The notes: generated by a model not told the origin, from the sequence alone. Shown: positions 7,706 to 16,747, counted from the first letter of the stretch. The stretch: 64,000 nucleotides of DNA from Bianquea renquensis (GCF_014384895.1 NZ_JACRSQ010000003.1:124001-188000); one strand, 5' to 3'. A program made the numbers and translations.

Positions 7706-9004
7706 ATGCTATTCGAACACATCGGCATCATAGGAGAACACGCCGCCTATCAACCTGATCGATACGTAGGCGTTCGCGGACATACCATCGCCTATATTGG
7801 CGATACCCCGCCGGGAGAGGATTTTGGCGAGCACTACGATGGCCATGGGAAAGTCCTTTTTCCAGCTTTTGTCAACGCCCACAGTCACTCCCCCATGACA
7901 TTGCTCCGGGGATATGGCGAAAACCTTGCTTTGGAAGACTGGCTCCAGACTCGCATCTTCCCCTTTGAAGCCAAGATGACTGGGGACGATGTATACTACG
8001 GCGCGATGTTGGCCTTTGCCGAGATGCTCCGGTACGGCGTCGTCTCCACCACCGACATGTATTATCATGGGGATAAACTGGGCCAGGCCGTACTCGACAG
8101 CGGAGTGAAATGCAATATGAGCATCGGAGTCACCTGTTTTGACAACCGCAACCTGTGGGAGCTGGAGTACTATCAGCAGTGCAAGGAGCTTCTGACCACC
8201 ATGCATCAAGCTGGCGGTGGCCGTCTGCGCCTGGACCTGAGCATCCACGCGGAATACACCTCTACGCCCAAGGTCGTGGCCCAGATGGCGGACTTCGCAA
8301 AAGAAACAGGGCTTCGCATGCATATCCATCTTTCGGAAACGAGAAAAGAGCACGAAGAGTGCAAAGCGCGGCATGAAGGTATGACGCCAGCGCAATACTT
8401 TTGCGCATTAGGTCTGTTTGACGCCCCCACAACGGCCGCCCACTGTGTATGGTTGGAGGGAGAAGATTTTGACATTCTCTCTGAAAAAGGCGTGACCGCC
8501 GTCAACAATCCCATCAGCAATCTTAAACTAGCCAGCGGCTTCTGCCAAGTTCCGGAGCTCCTTCGGCGCTCCATCAACGTGGCCCTCGGTACCGACAGCG
8601 TGGCCAGCAACAACAATCTAAATATCATGGAGGAAATCAAGCTCTTTGCCCTCCTCTACAAAGGGCTAAGCGGCGACCCCACTCTCATAACGCCGGCCCA
8701 GGCCCTCACAGCGGCCACGCGAAATGGTGCCCTTTCCCAGGGCCGCACAGACTGCGGCCTGTTGCAGGAGGGGTACAGGGCGGATCTGATCGTCATCGAT
8801 AGCCGCGGCCCATGGATGCATCCGGCTACGGATATGCTTAACAATCTTGTGTACTCCGCCCAGGGCAGCGATGTATGCCTGACCATGGCCGATGGCCGTG
8901 TACTCTATCGGGATGGAGAGTATACAACACTGGACATTGAGCGCATACAATTTGAGGTCGAGACCCGAAAGACTCGTATCCTCAGCGAACTCTCACGCGC
9001 ATAA
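7706..9004 (+). CDS. mtaD: Amidohydrolase, probable methylthioadenosine/5'-deoxyadenosine (SAH) deaminase
   Basis: 432 residues of the TrzN/AtzB-SAH deaminase amidohydrolase family. Metal ligands are H59 and H61 (NAHSHS), a His in the LSIHAEYTS segment, a His with the catalytic Glu in HIHLSET, and Asp in LGTDSVASN. The start is ATG 7706, with GGGAGGG at good distance; an upstream extension would be translated repeat element. It heads a tight operon with a 6-oxopurine nucleoside phosphorylase and MtnA. This suggests deamination of 5'-methylthio- or 5'-deoxyadenosine to the inosine form before phosphorolysis. The exact nucleoside cannot be read from sequence; S-adenosylhomocysteine or adenosine deamination is the alternative. 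Confidence 0.85.
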   Translation: MLFEHIGIIGEHAAYQPDRYVGVRGHTIAYIGDTPPGEDFGEHYDGHGKVLFPAFVNAHSHSPMTLLRGYGENLALEDWLQTRIFPFEAKMTGDDVYYGAMLAFAEMLRYGVVSTTDMYYHGDKLGQAVLDSGVKCNMSIGVTCFDNRNLWELEYYQQCKELLTTMHQAGGGRLRLDLSIHAEYTSTPKVVAQMADFAKETGLRMHIHLSETRKEHEECKARHEGMTPAQYFCALGLFDAPTTAAHCVWLEGEDFDILSEKGVTAVNNPISNLKLASGFCQVPELLRRSINVALGTDSVASNNNLNIMEEIKLFALLYKGLSGDPTLITPAQALTAATRNGALSQGRTDCGLLQEGYRADLIVIDSRGPWMHPATDMLNNLVYSAQGSDVCLTMADGRVLYRDGEYTTLDIERIQFEVETRKTRILSELSRA

Positions 9005-9017
9005 AGGAGACTTTTTT

Positions 9018-9833
9018 ATGATAGACGAAACCGTTGCGTATATTCAAACACGATTGCCTTTTACACCAGAAATCGGCATTATCCTTGGTTCCGGTTTAGG
9101 AGATCTTGCCAGCGCCGTTGAAAATCCCATCTTTCTAGACTATGGAACCATCCCTCATTTTCCCCTTTCAACCGCTCCTGGCCATAAAGGGCGCTTTGTC
9201 GCGGGATTTTTGGCCCATAAGCCGGTCATCTGTATGCAGGGACGCTTTCACTATTACGAAGGGTACACGATGGAGCAGGTCATCTATCCCGTCCGTGTTT
9301 TAAAGCGGCTTGGCGTCCAGACTTTAATCCTGACCAACGCCGCTGGAGGAATTTGTCAGGACTTCTCCGTCGGCGACCTGATGCTCATCGAAGATCACAT
9401 TAACGTGATGGGAACAAATCCTCTAATCGGCAGAAACGACCCGTCCTTCGGACCTCGCTTTTGCGATATGACGTATGCCTACACGCCAAAATTGCGCGCC
9501 CTTGCAGAACAAACGGCTGCGGCTTTAAACATCCCTCTACAGCACGGCGTATATCTGGCTTGCACCGGACCCAGCTTTGAAACTCCAGCTGAGATTCGCG
9601 CTTTCCGTACACTCGGCGCCGACGCGGTGGGGATGTCCACGGTGCCAGAGGTCATTGCCGCTTCCCACTGTCAAATGAACGTGCTAGCCATTTCTATGAT
9701 TACCAACATGGCTGCGGGCGTCCTCGATCAGCCACTGTCCGGCGATGAGGTCATTGAAATCGGCAATCTCCGCAGCCGCGATATGCAGCGGCTGATCTCG
9801 GAGATCGTCAGAAATATGGAGGGAACTCGATGA
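9018..9833 (+). CDS. Trimeric purine nucleoside phosphorylase, 6-oxopurine type
   Basis: 271 residues of the trimeric PNP/MTA phosphorylase family. The phosphate loop (IILGSGLGDL), GHKGRF, the GRFHYYEGY block, LTNAAGG and GPSFETPAEIR are all present. The base-recognising position reads SMITN. Asn there is typical of enzymes for inosine/guanosine-like 6-oxopurines, whereas Asp marks methylthioadenosine phosphorylase. That fits a pathway in which the upstream gene product first deaminates the adenine. The start is ATG 9018 with AAAGGAGA upstream. It lies 13 nt after the deaminase gene and overlaps mtnA by 4 nt. The product would be hypoxanthine plus a 5-modified ribose-1-phosphate. Confidence 0.92.
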   Translation: MIDETVAYIQTRLPFTPEIGIILGSGLGDLASAVENPIFLDYGTIPHFPLSTAPGHKGRFVAGFLAHKPVICMQGRFHYYEGYTMEQVIYPVRVLKRLGVQTLILTNAAGGICQDFSVGDLMLIEDHINVMGTNPLIGRNDPSFGPRFCDMTYAYTPKLRALAEQTAAALNIPLQHGVYLACTGPSFETPAEIRAFRTLGADAVGMSTVPEVIAASHCQMNVLAISMITNMAAGVLDQPLSGDEVIEIGNLRSRDMQRLISEIVRNMEGTR

Positions 9834-10900
9834 AACCCTCTCTGACAACAGAAACGGTCCGGCTGGACGAGCAGACGAAAGAACTCGTTTTAATCGATCA
9901 GACGAAGCTCCCTGGAGAGTACACCTTGTTGCGGCTTTCGAAGGCGGAGGATATCTGGGAGGCGATCGTGCATCTCCGAGTTCGGGGTGCGCCCGCCATC
10001 GGCGTCGCTGCCGCCATCGGCCTGTATGTGGTGACCGATCGGTTTCAAACCCAAGATCGCGGCGAATTTGACCAGCAATTTCGAGCCGCCAAGGAGTATT
10101 TCGCCTCATCCCGCCCTACGGCCGTTAACCTTTTTTGGGCTCTGGACCGTATGGCGCAGGTGGTTCAGCGAAATCCGCAGGCCACCACTGATCGTCTCAA
10201 AACCTTACTCCGCGATGAAGCCATCGCGATTCAGAGAGAGGATGTGGACGTCTGCCGGCGTCTGGGCGAATACGGCTTATCGCTGTTGCAGGATGGCGAC
10301 GGAATCCTCACCCACTGCAATGCCGGCCAACTGGCAACGGTCAAATATGGAACGGCTTTGGCACCCATCCATCTCGGCGTCCAGCGGGGCATGCACTTCC
10401 ATGTCTATACCGATGAAACCCGCCCCCTTCTACAGGGAATCCGCTTATCCGCTTTCGAGATGCAGGCCGCAGGGGTCAAAACCACGGTGCTCTGCGACAA
10501 CATGGCCTCCAGTGTAATGCAAAGAGGATGGGTCCAGGCTGTCCTCGTAGGTTGCGACCGCGTAGCCGCCAACGGCGACACCGCAAATAAAATTGGGACC
10601 TCCGGCGTCGCCATTCTGGCAAACTACTATCACATCCCCTTCTACGTTGTAGCGCCCACCTCCACCATTGACCTGACTTGCCCAAGCGGCACGGCCATCC
10701 CCATTGAACAGCGCCCGCCAGAGGAAGTCACCCACATGTGGTATGAGGCATCCATGGCGCCCGCCGGAGTCGATGTATATAATCCTGCGTTTGATGTGAC
10801 AGACCATTCCCTCATCACAGCCATCGTTACGGAATACGGCATTGCCTATCCCCCCTATGACAAGTCCCTAGCCGCCCTGTGCTCATCCTCTACAGAATAA
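9830..10900 (+). CDS. mtnA: 5-methylthioribose-1-phosphate isomerase
   Basis: 356 residues, normal for MtnA, an eIF2B-alpha-like aldose-ketose isomerase of methionine salvage. Signatures seen are VRGAPAIGVAAAIG, the catalytic Cys in THCNAGQLAT, the catalytic Asp in GCDRVAANGD and NKIGT. The ATG overlaps the phosphorylase stop (ATGA), with GGAGGG upstream. It converts methylthioribose-1-phosphate, or 5-deoxyribose-1-phosphate, to the ribulose form. The later aerobic genes (mtnB, mtnD) are not in this operon. An aldolase-based DHAP shunt is therefore plausible, and a class II aldolase gene occurs at 39499-40317, although its context points to rhamnose use. Confidence 0.95.
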   Translation: MKPSLTTETVRLDEQTKELVLIDQTKLPGEYTLLRLSKAEDIWEAIVHLRVRGAPAIGVAAAIGLYVVTDRFQTQDRGEFDQQFRAAKEYFASSRPTAVNLFWALDRMAQVVQRNPQATTDRLKTLLRDEAIAIQREDVDVCRRLGEYGLSLLQDGDGILTHCNAGQLATVKYGTALAPIHLGVQRGMHFHVYTDETRPLLQGIRLSAFEMQAAGVKTTVLCDNMASSVMQRGWVQAVLVGCDRVAANGDTANKIGTSGVAILANYYHIPFYVVAPTSTIDLTCPSGTAIPIEQRPPEEVTHMWYEASMAPAGVDVYNPAFDVTDHSLITAIVTEYGIAYPPYDKSLAALCSSSTE

Positions 10901-10904
10901 ATTT

Positions 10905-10935
10905 AAAGCCGCACGGCAAGTTTCCATGCGGCTTT
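10905..10935. terminator. Bidirectional terminator between mtnA and the CmpB-like gene
   Basis: Perfect 9-bp stem AAAGCCGCA / TGCGGCTTT with a 13-nt loop. Short T-runs on both strands are weak, but the position between convergent genes supports the call. Confidence 0.6.
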
Positions 10936-10946
10936 GCTATGTATTG

Positions 10947-11708
10947 TTATTTGCTGCCTCGCAGCACTTCCTTCAACTTATCCACCACATCCCCATACCG
11001 TGTGGACTGAAATCTGGGAAACGATCGAAGCATCCTCCGATCCCGCTTCGTGAGCCTTTGCACAAGCTCTCTCATCTGGGAGGCAATGCCGTTGGTTTTG
11101 AGCGAAGCGATTCCCTCTTCCACTGATTTTTTCATCGTCTCCGCGTGAAGCCGAGATTCACCGATTCGCGCAATGACATGTTGATGAACCTGTTTGAGCT
11201 TTTCATTCAGCTTCAACAGCCGCATGGTGGTGATCGCCGTATCCACCAGCAAAAGAAGCAAGAGCACACCCGCCGTTGCCCCTACAGCGCCCGGCGCCAT
11301 CCGTGAAGTCAAGACAGCAACCAGCGGGTGAATGCCCTTGATCAAGATCACAGACATGGCGCCAAAGGCCGCCACACCGGCCAGGCACACCCGCCCGTGG
11401 AGATTAAACCTCCAATCCTCATAATCCCACCAGCGGGCATGAAAAAGCTTCTCCATCAGCCAGGACGTGACATACTCTAGCACCCCCGTTGCCAGCGCGC
11501 CTGCAATAAAAATCAAAGCCGGATTCTGTAGGGAACGGAACAAAAACAGGACCAGAATTGCGCCCGCCCCATAGATGGGACAGAGAGGACCATTTAGAAA
11601 TCCCCGGTTGACGAGCTGGCGCTGCTGGATCGAACAATAGATTGATTCATAGACCCAGCCAATGACACTATACAGCATGAACCAGACAAAATATTGACAT
11701 ACGAGCAT
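10947..11708 (-). CDS. CmpB-like putative ABC-transporter type IV membrane protein
   Basis: 253 residues. The N-terminal part has four or five membrane segments with the family pattern YSVIGWVYES, NRGFLNGPLCPIYG, LEYVTSWLMEKLF and WWDYEDWRFNLHGR. These mark the widespread Firmicute family often named putative ABC-transporter type IV. The C-terminal 90 residues are a charged cytoplasmic helical region. The start ATG 11708 has AAGGAGG. The gene stands alone, convergent with mtnA. The true function of this family is poorly known and no ATPase gene is adjacent, so transport is not established. Confidence 0.8.
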   Translation of the reverse strand: MLVCQYFVWFMLYSVIGWVYESIYCSIQQRQLVNRGFLNGPLCPIYGAGAILVLFLFRSLQNPALIFIAGALATGVLEYVTSWLMEKLFHARWWDYEDWRFNLHGRVCLAGVAAFGAMSVILIKGIHPLVAVLTSRMAPGAVGATAGVLLLLLLVDTAITTMRLLKLNEKLKQVHQHVIARIGESRLHAETMKKSVEEGIASLKTNGIASQMRELVQRLTKRDRRMLRSFPRFQSTRYGDVVDKLKEVLRGSK

Positions 11709-11807
11709 AGCCCCACCTCCTTCATTCCTCTTCCTTTATTATACAAGAAATGGATTCAAAATGCGAGGTATTAAGGAAATTTAAGAAATGGGCTGTCGAA
11801 TTTTGTA

Positions 11808-12761
11808 TTAGCAGGTCGCCCCGCCTTTGTCATGCAGATTTGCGGACAGAATTTCTTCTTTCCGACCCAGGATCGCGTCCGATAGCAATTCTGCTTCCAC
11901 CGTCTCAAAACCTATGCGGTCGATGGTCGCCGCAAACCGTTCTCCTGTCTTGCCCTGTTCCCGGTAGAAAAGGATGGCTTTTTCAATGACGGACAGCGCC
12001 TCCTCCTCATCCGTAAAGACTTTGCTAAGGGATCTCCCCTGGGCCACGCGCTTGCCCCACCGGCCGCCAATATAAATTTTATAGCCGTTCACGCCTTCCG
12101 ATAGGGCGTCAAAATGACATTTTCCGGCACAGCGACCGCAATTATTACAGAGGGCGGGATCAATGTTTAGGATGCCATCCCTCACTGTGGCGGCTTCCAT
12201 TGGACAGGCGCTGGCAACGGAACATTTTTTACAGCCCATGCACGCATCCTCGTCAAACTGCGGGATTCGCTGTCCGATAATCCCCAAATCATTCAAGTCC
12301 GGTTTGACACAGTTATTGGGACAGCCGCCCACGGCGATCTTGAATTTGTGGGGCAATTTGACATTGGCATATCCCTCAAAAAAACGGCGGTGAATTTCCT
12401 CGGATACTGCAAAGGTGTCAATGAGGCCATATTGGCAGGTTGTCCCTTTGCAGGACACAACCGGCCGGACTTTTGAACCCGTTCCCCCTGTGGTAAGCCC
12501 TTCCCTGGCAATATAGGCCCGAAATTCATCAATTTTATCATAGGGGACACCCTGAACTTCCACCGTCAGCCTCGTTGTAAATGTGATGTTCCCATTCCCG
12601 AATTTTTCCGCGGCTTCTGCAATGCACTGATTTTGTTTTGCGGTGATCTTGCCATTGACTGTAATGATGCGGGCCGAGAAATTATCCGTGCCCTTGTTGC
12701 TCAGAAATCCCATTGCTTTAACCCGCTTTTCATCCGCCGGGCTGATACTCAACGTTGCCAT
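11808..12761 (-). CDS. Siroheme sulfite/nitrite reductase-like protein with two 4Fe-4S sites
   Basis: 317 residues. The siroheme/4Fe-4S ligand pattern is CKGTTC near the middle and GGCPNNC about 40 residues on. A ferredoxin-like insert has clusters CMGCKKCSVASACP and CNNCGRCAGKC. Single-subunit proteins of this size resemble the AsrC-type or small anaerobic reductases rather than assimilatory enzymes. The start is ATG 12761, where GGAGG is 5 nt away; the ATG four codons upstream has no site. It follows a CoA-disulfide reductase-rhodanese gene by 33 nt, which suggests a role in reduction of sulfite or other sulfur species. Nitrite reduction cannot be excluded. Confidence 0.82.
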   Translation of the reverse strand: MATLSISPADEKRVKAMGFLSNKGTDNFSARIITVNGKITAKQNQCIAEAAEKFGNGNITFTTRLTVEVQGVPYDKIDEFRAYIAREGLTTGGTGSKVRPVVSCKGTTCQYGLIDTFAVSEEIHRRFFEGYANVKLPHKFKIAVGGCPNNCVKPDLNDLGIIGQRIPQFDEDACMGCKKCSVASACPMEAATVRDGILNIDPALCNNCGRCAGKCHFDALSEGVNGYKIYIGGRWGKRVAQGRSLSKVFTDEEEALSVIEKAILFYREQGKTGERFAATIDRIGFETVEAELLSDAILGRKEEILSANLHDKGGATC

Positions 12762-12794
12762 ATTATCCTCCATTCTGCCATAACAACGGCTGTC

Positions 12795-14423
12795 TCACTG
12801 TAGATCCGCGCCGTTAAACGCGGTCCCCCCTTCTAAAACCTTTGTATTGGTGTAGCCATAAAATTGGAGACGATTTTGAAGCAGATACGCTCTCCGCCCC
12901 TTTGTACAGACAAGCAGCATTTTGGCGTCTGGATTCCAGCCGGGGAGTACACCGTTCACCTCTGTGAGATCGACATACTCGGCCCCCTCGATGCTCGGAT
13001 TCTGGGAGGTATCGACAATTTCATACCCCTCCGCGTTCCCCTCTCTATATTCCGCCGGGGTAAAGCTTTGCAGCGCGCCTTCCATCTTATTGAGCAGAAC
13101 ATTGATCGCATGGTCGAAAGGATGTATCGCCGTGGAAAAAGGCGGGGCGTATGCCAGATCCATGTCCGCCAGCTGATCCACTGTCGCATGTCCATACAGC
13201 CCTGTGACTGCAATATCGAGAACCGTATCCACCTTGTCCGTCCCCAAAACCTGGGCCCCAAGCAATCGTCTGGTCGCCCGGTCTGCGATCAGCTTGATAA
13301 ACATGGTGCCAGCTCCTGGATAGTAGTGCGCCTTGTCGTTCACCGCCGTCAGGGCGCTAACCACGTCGTACCCCCTCTCCCTCGCGGCCACTTCCGTTAA
13401 GCCGGTCCGGCCCACATGGAGATTCGGTAATTTGCAAATCCCCGTCCCAACAGCACCGCCATAGGCCACGGGCTTTCCGGCAATATGCCTGGCGGCAATC
13501 CGTCCCTCTATGTTGGCAGAGGACCCCATGGGAGACCATAGGGGCTCGCCTGTGACGGCATCCGTCACACAGGCGCAATCCCCGACAGCGTAGATATCGG
13601 GATCATTGGTCTGCATGGATTGGGATACGCGAATCGTCCCGTTGGGCATTAAATCCAGACCGCTGTCCCGGATAAATTCTGTGTTGGGCCGGATCCCAAT
13701 TGCCAGAATCACCGCATCGGCTTTGATGGGACGCCGATTGGTCAGAACTTTTTCTACGGACTCGGTTCCCTCCACCCCCTCCAGCTTCGTATTGGTAAAA
13801 CTCATGATCCCCTGCTCCGCTAGATGATTCTCCACATACTCTTGCATCTCCGAATCAAAACCCGGCAGAATATGCTCCGCCATATCGATGACGGTAACAC
13901 GAATTCCCTGAGATACAAGATTTTCTGCCACCTCCAGGCCAATAAATCCTCCCCCGACGATGACGGCACGCTTGATCGACCCGCTGTCCACAGCTTCCCG
14001 CAGGGCGACTGCGTCCTCTGGCGTCCGCATAGTGAATACATTCTTGAGCGCAACACCTTCCACCGGCGGAATAAACGGACGCGCGCCTACCGCGATAACC
14101 GCTTTATCGTAGGGATATTCTTTCCGCTCCCCTGTCACCGCGTCCACCGCCATCACCACCTTTTTCTCCCGGTCAATGGCCACGGCTTCTGTCTGCGTGG
14201 TGACAGAAACTCCCGTCAAATCTGTAAAACTCTGCGGGGTGTTGACTATTAACTGCTCTCTATGCTCAATCACATGTCCGACATAGTAGGGCAGGCCACA
14301 CCCTGCATAGGAAATATCCTTGCTTTTTGTAATAATCTGAACCTGGTGGCTACGATCTTCGCGAAGAAGCTTCGCCGCCGTCTTCGTCCCCGCCGCTACT
14401 CCTCCAATGATGACGACTTTCAT
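12795..14423 (-). CDS. CoA-disulfide reductase-like flavoprotein fused to a rhodanese domain
   Basis: 542 residues. An N-terminal FAD site (VVIIGGVAAGTKTAAKL) is followed by redox Cys42 in SYAGCGLPYYVG, the single-cysteine active site of CoA-disulfide/NADH-dependent persulfide reductases. An NAD site (VIVGGGFIGLEVAENL), a second FAD motif (IYAVGDCA) and a dimerisation domain follow. The last 80 residues form a rhodanese domain with its Cys in LLVCTKGRRAY. Fusions of this kind are known to act on CoA persulfides or polysulfide. AGGAGG lies 8 nt before the ATG. It is the first gene of a unit with the sulfite reductase and is divergent from a LysR gene. Confidence 0.92.
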   Translation of the reverse strand: MKVVIIGGVAAGTKTAAKLLREDRSHQVQIITKSKDISYAGCGLPYYVGHVIEHREQLIVNTPQSFTDLTGVSVTTQTEAVAIDREKKVVMAVDAVTGERKEYPYDKAVIAVGARPFIPPVEGVALKNVFTMRTPEDAVALREAVDSGSIKRAVIVGGGFIGLEVAENLVSQGIRVTVIDMAEHILPGFDSEMQEYVENHLAEQGIMSFTNTKLEGVEGTESVEKVLTNRRPIKADAVILAIGIRPNTEFIRDSGLDLMPNGTIRVSQSMQTNDPDIYAVGDCACVTDAVTGEPLWSPMGSSANIEGRIAARHIAGKPVAYGGAVGTGICKLPNLHVGRTGLTEVAARERGYDVVSALTAVNDKAHYYPGAGTMFIKLIADRATRRLLGAQVLGTDKVDTVLDIAVTGLYGHATVDQLADMDLAYAPPFSTAIHPFDHAINVLLNKMEGALQSFTPAEYREGNAEGYEIVDTSQNPSIEGAEYVDLTEVNGVLPGWNPDAKMLLVCTKGRRAYLLQNRLQFYGYTNTKVLEGGTAFNGADLQ

Positions 14424-14489
14424 CCATCTTTCCTCCTATCAGCAAACTATTTCCACTGTGTTATACATACCGTGTATATAGAATACCAC

Positions 14490-14518
14490 TTGTCAAGTTA
14501 TAAGTAAAGTACTATAAT
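14490..14518 (+). promoter_or_regulatory. Sigma-A promoter of the LysR gene
   Basis: TTGTCA (14490-14495), 17-nt spacer, TATAAT (14513-14518). The overlapping minus-strand TTGACA (14491-14496) may serve the divergent reductase operon, although its -10 is unclear. An ATAGG-AAAAA-CCTAT inverted repeat just downstream could take part in autoregulation. Confidence 0.75.
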
Positions 14519-14596
14519 ATGTATAGAATCCATAGGAAAAACCTATAATCTATCATGAATATCTTTTTTTACCATATCCCGATTTTGGAGGAAACC

Positions 14597-15517
14597 ATGA
14601 CAATCTGGCATTTACAGTTATTTGTGGCAGTGGCGGAGACAGGAAGCATGAGTGCCGCCGCGAAACAGTATATGATCCGCCAGCCCTCTGTCAGTCAGAA
14701 AATCAGCGAGCTGGAATCTCACTACGGCGTGCTGTTGTTTGAGCGTCTGGGAAATCGCCTTCATATTACAGAGGCAGGTGAAAAATTGCTCCCCCTGGCT
14801 CGCGATCTCACAAGCCGTTTTAATTTTTTAGAGGACTATATGGAATCTCAGCACGCTGTTAACCGGCTGCGAATTGGCGCCACGATCACCATCGGCAGCA
14901 GCATTCTTCCGCAGTTCATTGAGCGCTACCGCTGTGAAAATCCGGATACGGAGATCTTTGCCGGCATCAGCAATACGGCCAGCATCTCCCAGAAACTAGT
15001 AAACAATGAACTGGATATCGCGCTTGTGGAAGGTGTCGTTAAAAGTCCAGAGTTGGTCAGCACGCCGAAGCTTAAGGATTTTCTCGTCCTCGCCTGCGGT
15101 AAGGGGCACCCCTTCTATTCCAAGCCCTCGCTGCACAGCCAGGACCTTCAGGACATGGACTTTGTCATGCGCGAGCCTGGAAGCGGGACGCGGGAGCTAT
15201 TTGAACAATATCTGGCAAGGCACCATGTCCACATCAAGATTGCTCTTGAGTATAACAACCCCGAGGCCATGCGCCAGGCGATTCTCGTGAATCGCTGCAT
15301 GGCCGTTATCTCCGTCCGGCTTCTGGAGGATGCCGCCAGAGCAAACGAAGTTCGTCTTTTTCAGAGTCAAGGGCAGGAGTGGAATCGCACCTTCAATCTC
15401 GTGTACCATAAAAATAAGCACGTCACCAAGGCCATGCGCCGCTTTTGCACTCTGCTGGATCAGTGCTCCGATTGGACGAACCCGCCGCTGCTTCCCATGC
15501 GGCCGCTGCTGGATTAA
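14597..15517 (+). CDS. LysR-family transcriptional regulator
   Basis: 306 residues. The N-terminal helix-turn-helix (HLQLFVAVAETGSMSAAAKQ, then QPSVSQKISELE) is followed by a periplasmic-binding-like effector domain (about 90-295) with the RIGATITIGSSILPQFI start typical of CysB/CysL-type members. The start is ATG 14597 with TTTTGGAGG. It is divergently transcribed from the CoA-disulfide reductase and sulfite reductase genes, so it probably controls them in response to a sulfur metabolite. The effector is inference from context. Confidence 0.93.
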   Translation: MTIWHLQLFVAVAETGSMSAAAKQYMIRQPSVSQKISELESHYGVLLFERLGNRLHITEAGEKLLPLARDLTSRFNFLEDYMESQHAVNRLRIGATITIGSSILPQFIERYRCENPDTEIFAGISNTASISQKLVNNELDIALVEGVVKSPELVSTPKLKDFLVLACGKGHPFYSKPSLHSQDLQDMDFVMREPGSGTRELFEQYLARHHVHIKIALEYNNPEAMRQAILVNRCMAVISVRLLEDAARANEVRLFQSQGQEWNRTFNLVYHKNKHVTKAMRRFCTLLDQCSDWTNPPLLPMRPLLD

Positions 15518-15659
15518 GTCGCTTGATTCCTAATCTGCATGTGGGCCATTTCGCCTTTGAGGCCTTACAATACTTATTATACTAGCCATCCTTTTTTTGG
15601 TCGTTTTATCTGAAATGCAAATTTAGACTGTTATTATCAAGAATTTAGTACATAAAATT

Positions 15660-15694
15660 AGACGGTCAGGCGGATTAGGCTTGACCGTCTTTTT
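15660..15694 (+). terminator. Rho-independent terminator
   Basis: Perfect 9-bp stem AGACGGTCA / TGACCGTCT followed by TTTTT, about 140 nt after the LysR stop and overlapping the stop codon of the convergent nuclease gene. Confidence 0.75.
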
Positions 15695-16382
15695 ACGATT
15701 CTGCAGGGTGTTTAGATAGATAAGTTGAATAGTCGGTATCTAATTGCAAAGACAGTAATTTTTCGCTCATTAGCTGAAGCATATTTTCCCCTTTTGCAAT
15801 TTTCTTAAAATCTTTGATATTAAAATCCAAAATACAGTAACGCTCGTTTTGATGCTCTTTATGTAAATAAAATTTTTTTATTAGGCCTGCTCCATCATTC
15901 CACCCAGAACCAGTTACCCCATGATAAGAAAAAAGGATACCTAATAATGTTTGAGTCGTTATTAATAAGCTGCAAAATTTTCCTACATAAGTTACGCCTA
16001 CTCGAGTATTATAGTTTTTACATTCAGACAAAAAGTGTTCTAGTTTTTTATCTATCAACCCATATTGGCATAATGTTTTTCCATTTGGACTCAAGGTCAG
16101 CAACTGGTCTATTTCATTAGTCGATGTTCTTAGATTTCGATCAACGTGAAAGAGGCCACCAGTATTTTCTAATAAAAATGTAACGATATCTTCTAATGAT
16201 TTGCCTTTATCCGCTTTAGAGGCGTTTTTATTCTGATGGGTATCCTCAAAATGCCTTAGTAAATTTGCGTATTCCTGTTTTTTCTCCGGAGGCATTGCAC
16301 AAATTTCCTCATACCTATATTGAGAATTTATTTTGGAAAATACCTCAAGAGCCTTGGTTATCTCGTTATTGTCTACATTCAT
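15693..16382 (-). CDS. PD-(D/E)xK nuclease-like protein, third gene of an unrecognised accessory operon
   Basis: 229 residues. A restriction-endonuclease-like core can be traced: Glu64 in GKSLEDIVTFLL, Asp92 in TNEIDQLL, and Glu120-x-Lys122 in LSECKNY. VGVTYVGKF then follows, as in Mrr-type nucleases, where a helix follows the ExK strand. The helical N-terminal 55 residues are unassigned. Its ATG overlaps the stop of the second gene (ATGA), so translation is coupled. Base composition is much more AT-rich than in flanking genes. The likely role is cleavage of foreign nucleic acid in a defence system. The specific family is not recognised and no methyltransferase is present. Confidence 0.8.
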   Translation of the reverse strand: MNVDNNEITKALEVFSKINSQYRYEEICAMPPEKKQEYANLLRHFEDTHQNKNASKADKGKSLEDIVTFLLENTGGLFHVDRNLRTSTNEIDQLLTLSPNGKTLCQYGLIDKKLEHFLSECKNYNTRVGVTYVGKFCSLLITTQTLLGILFSYHGVTGSGWNDGAGLIKKFYLHKEHQNERYCILDFNIKDFKKIAKGENMLQLMSEKLLSLQLDTDYSTYLSKHPAES

Positions 16383-16747
16383 TCTTTTATCACCTTATAG
16401 ATGAGAACAGCATTTTCTAATGCAGGCAATTCTGCATGACAAATTTCACATTCGAATGTATTAGGTAATTCACTAAAGTATCTAATTACAATACCATTTG
16501 ATTTTTGACAATGACTACAATATAATTCATAGTAACTCTCCAAATATCCTTCTTCCTGCAGTATTCTCAAAACTTCATAAACATCAGATATTGAAATACC
16601 CAACTTTCTTTTTATCACACCTGGATATAACCACATGTTAACTCTATAATTTTGCAAAAGATTAATTAAGTTGGATATGCATAGATCCGCCAAATTAGTC
16701 CTCGTTTGCAGTAATGTTTCTATGTGCGTTAATGTAGTCGATAACAT
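16379..16747 (-). CDS. Winged-helix plus zinc-ribbon protein, second gene of the accessory operon
   Basis: 122 residues. A winged-helix-like region (about 39-72: YPGVIKRKLG, ISDVYEVLRILQEEGYLE) is followed by a four-cysteine zinc ribbon (C77-x2-C80 ... C100-x2-C103). It starts within the last 53 nt of the upstream gene, with a GGAGAGG ribosome site, and overlaps the nuclease gene by 4 nt. It may be a DNA-binding adaptor or sensor for the nuclease, or a regulator of the operon. No named family is recognised. Confidence 0.78.
   Translation of the reverse strand: MLSTTLTHIETLLQTRTNLADLCISNLINLLQNYRVNMWLYPGVIKRKLGISISDVYEVLRILQEEGYLESYYELYCSHCQKSNGIVIRYFSELPNTFECEICHAELPALENAVLIYKVIKE

Noticed and set aside
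12864..13400. Plus-strand frame of 178 codons inside the CoA-disulfide reductase gene
   Set aside because: Antisense to a gene with complete family motifs, with no independent evidence of coding.
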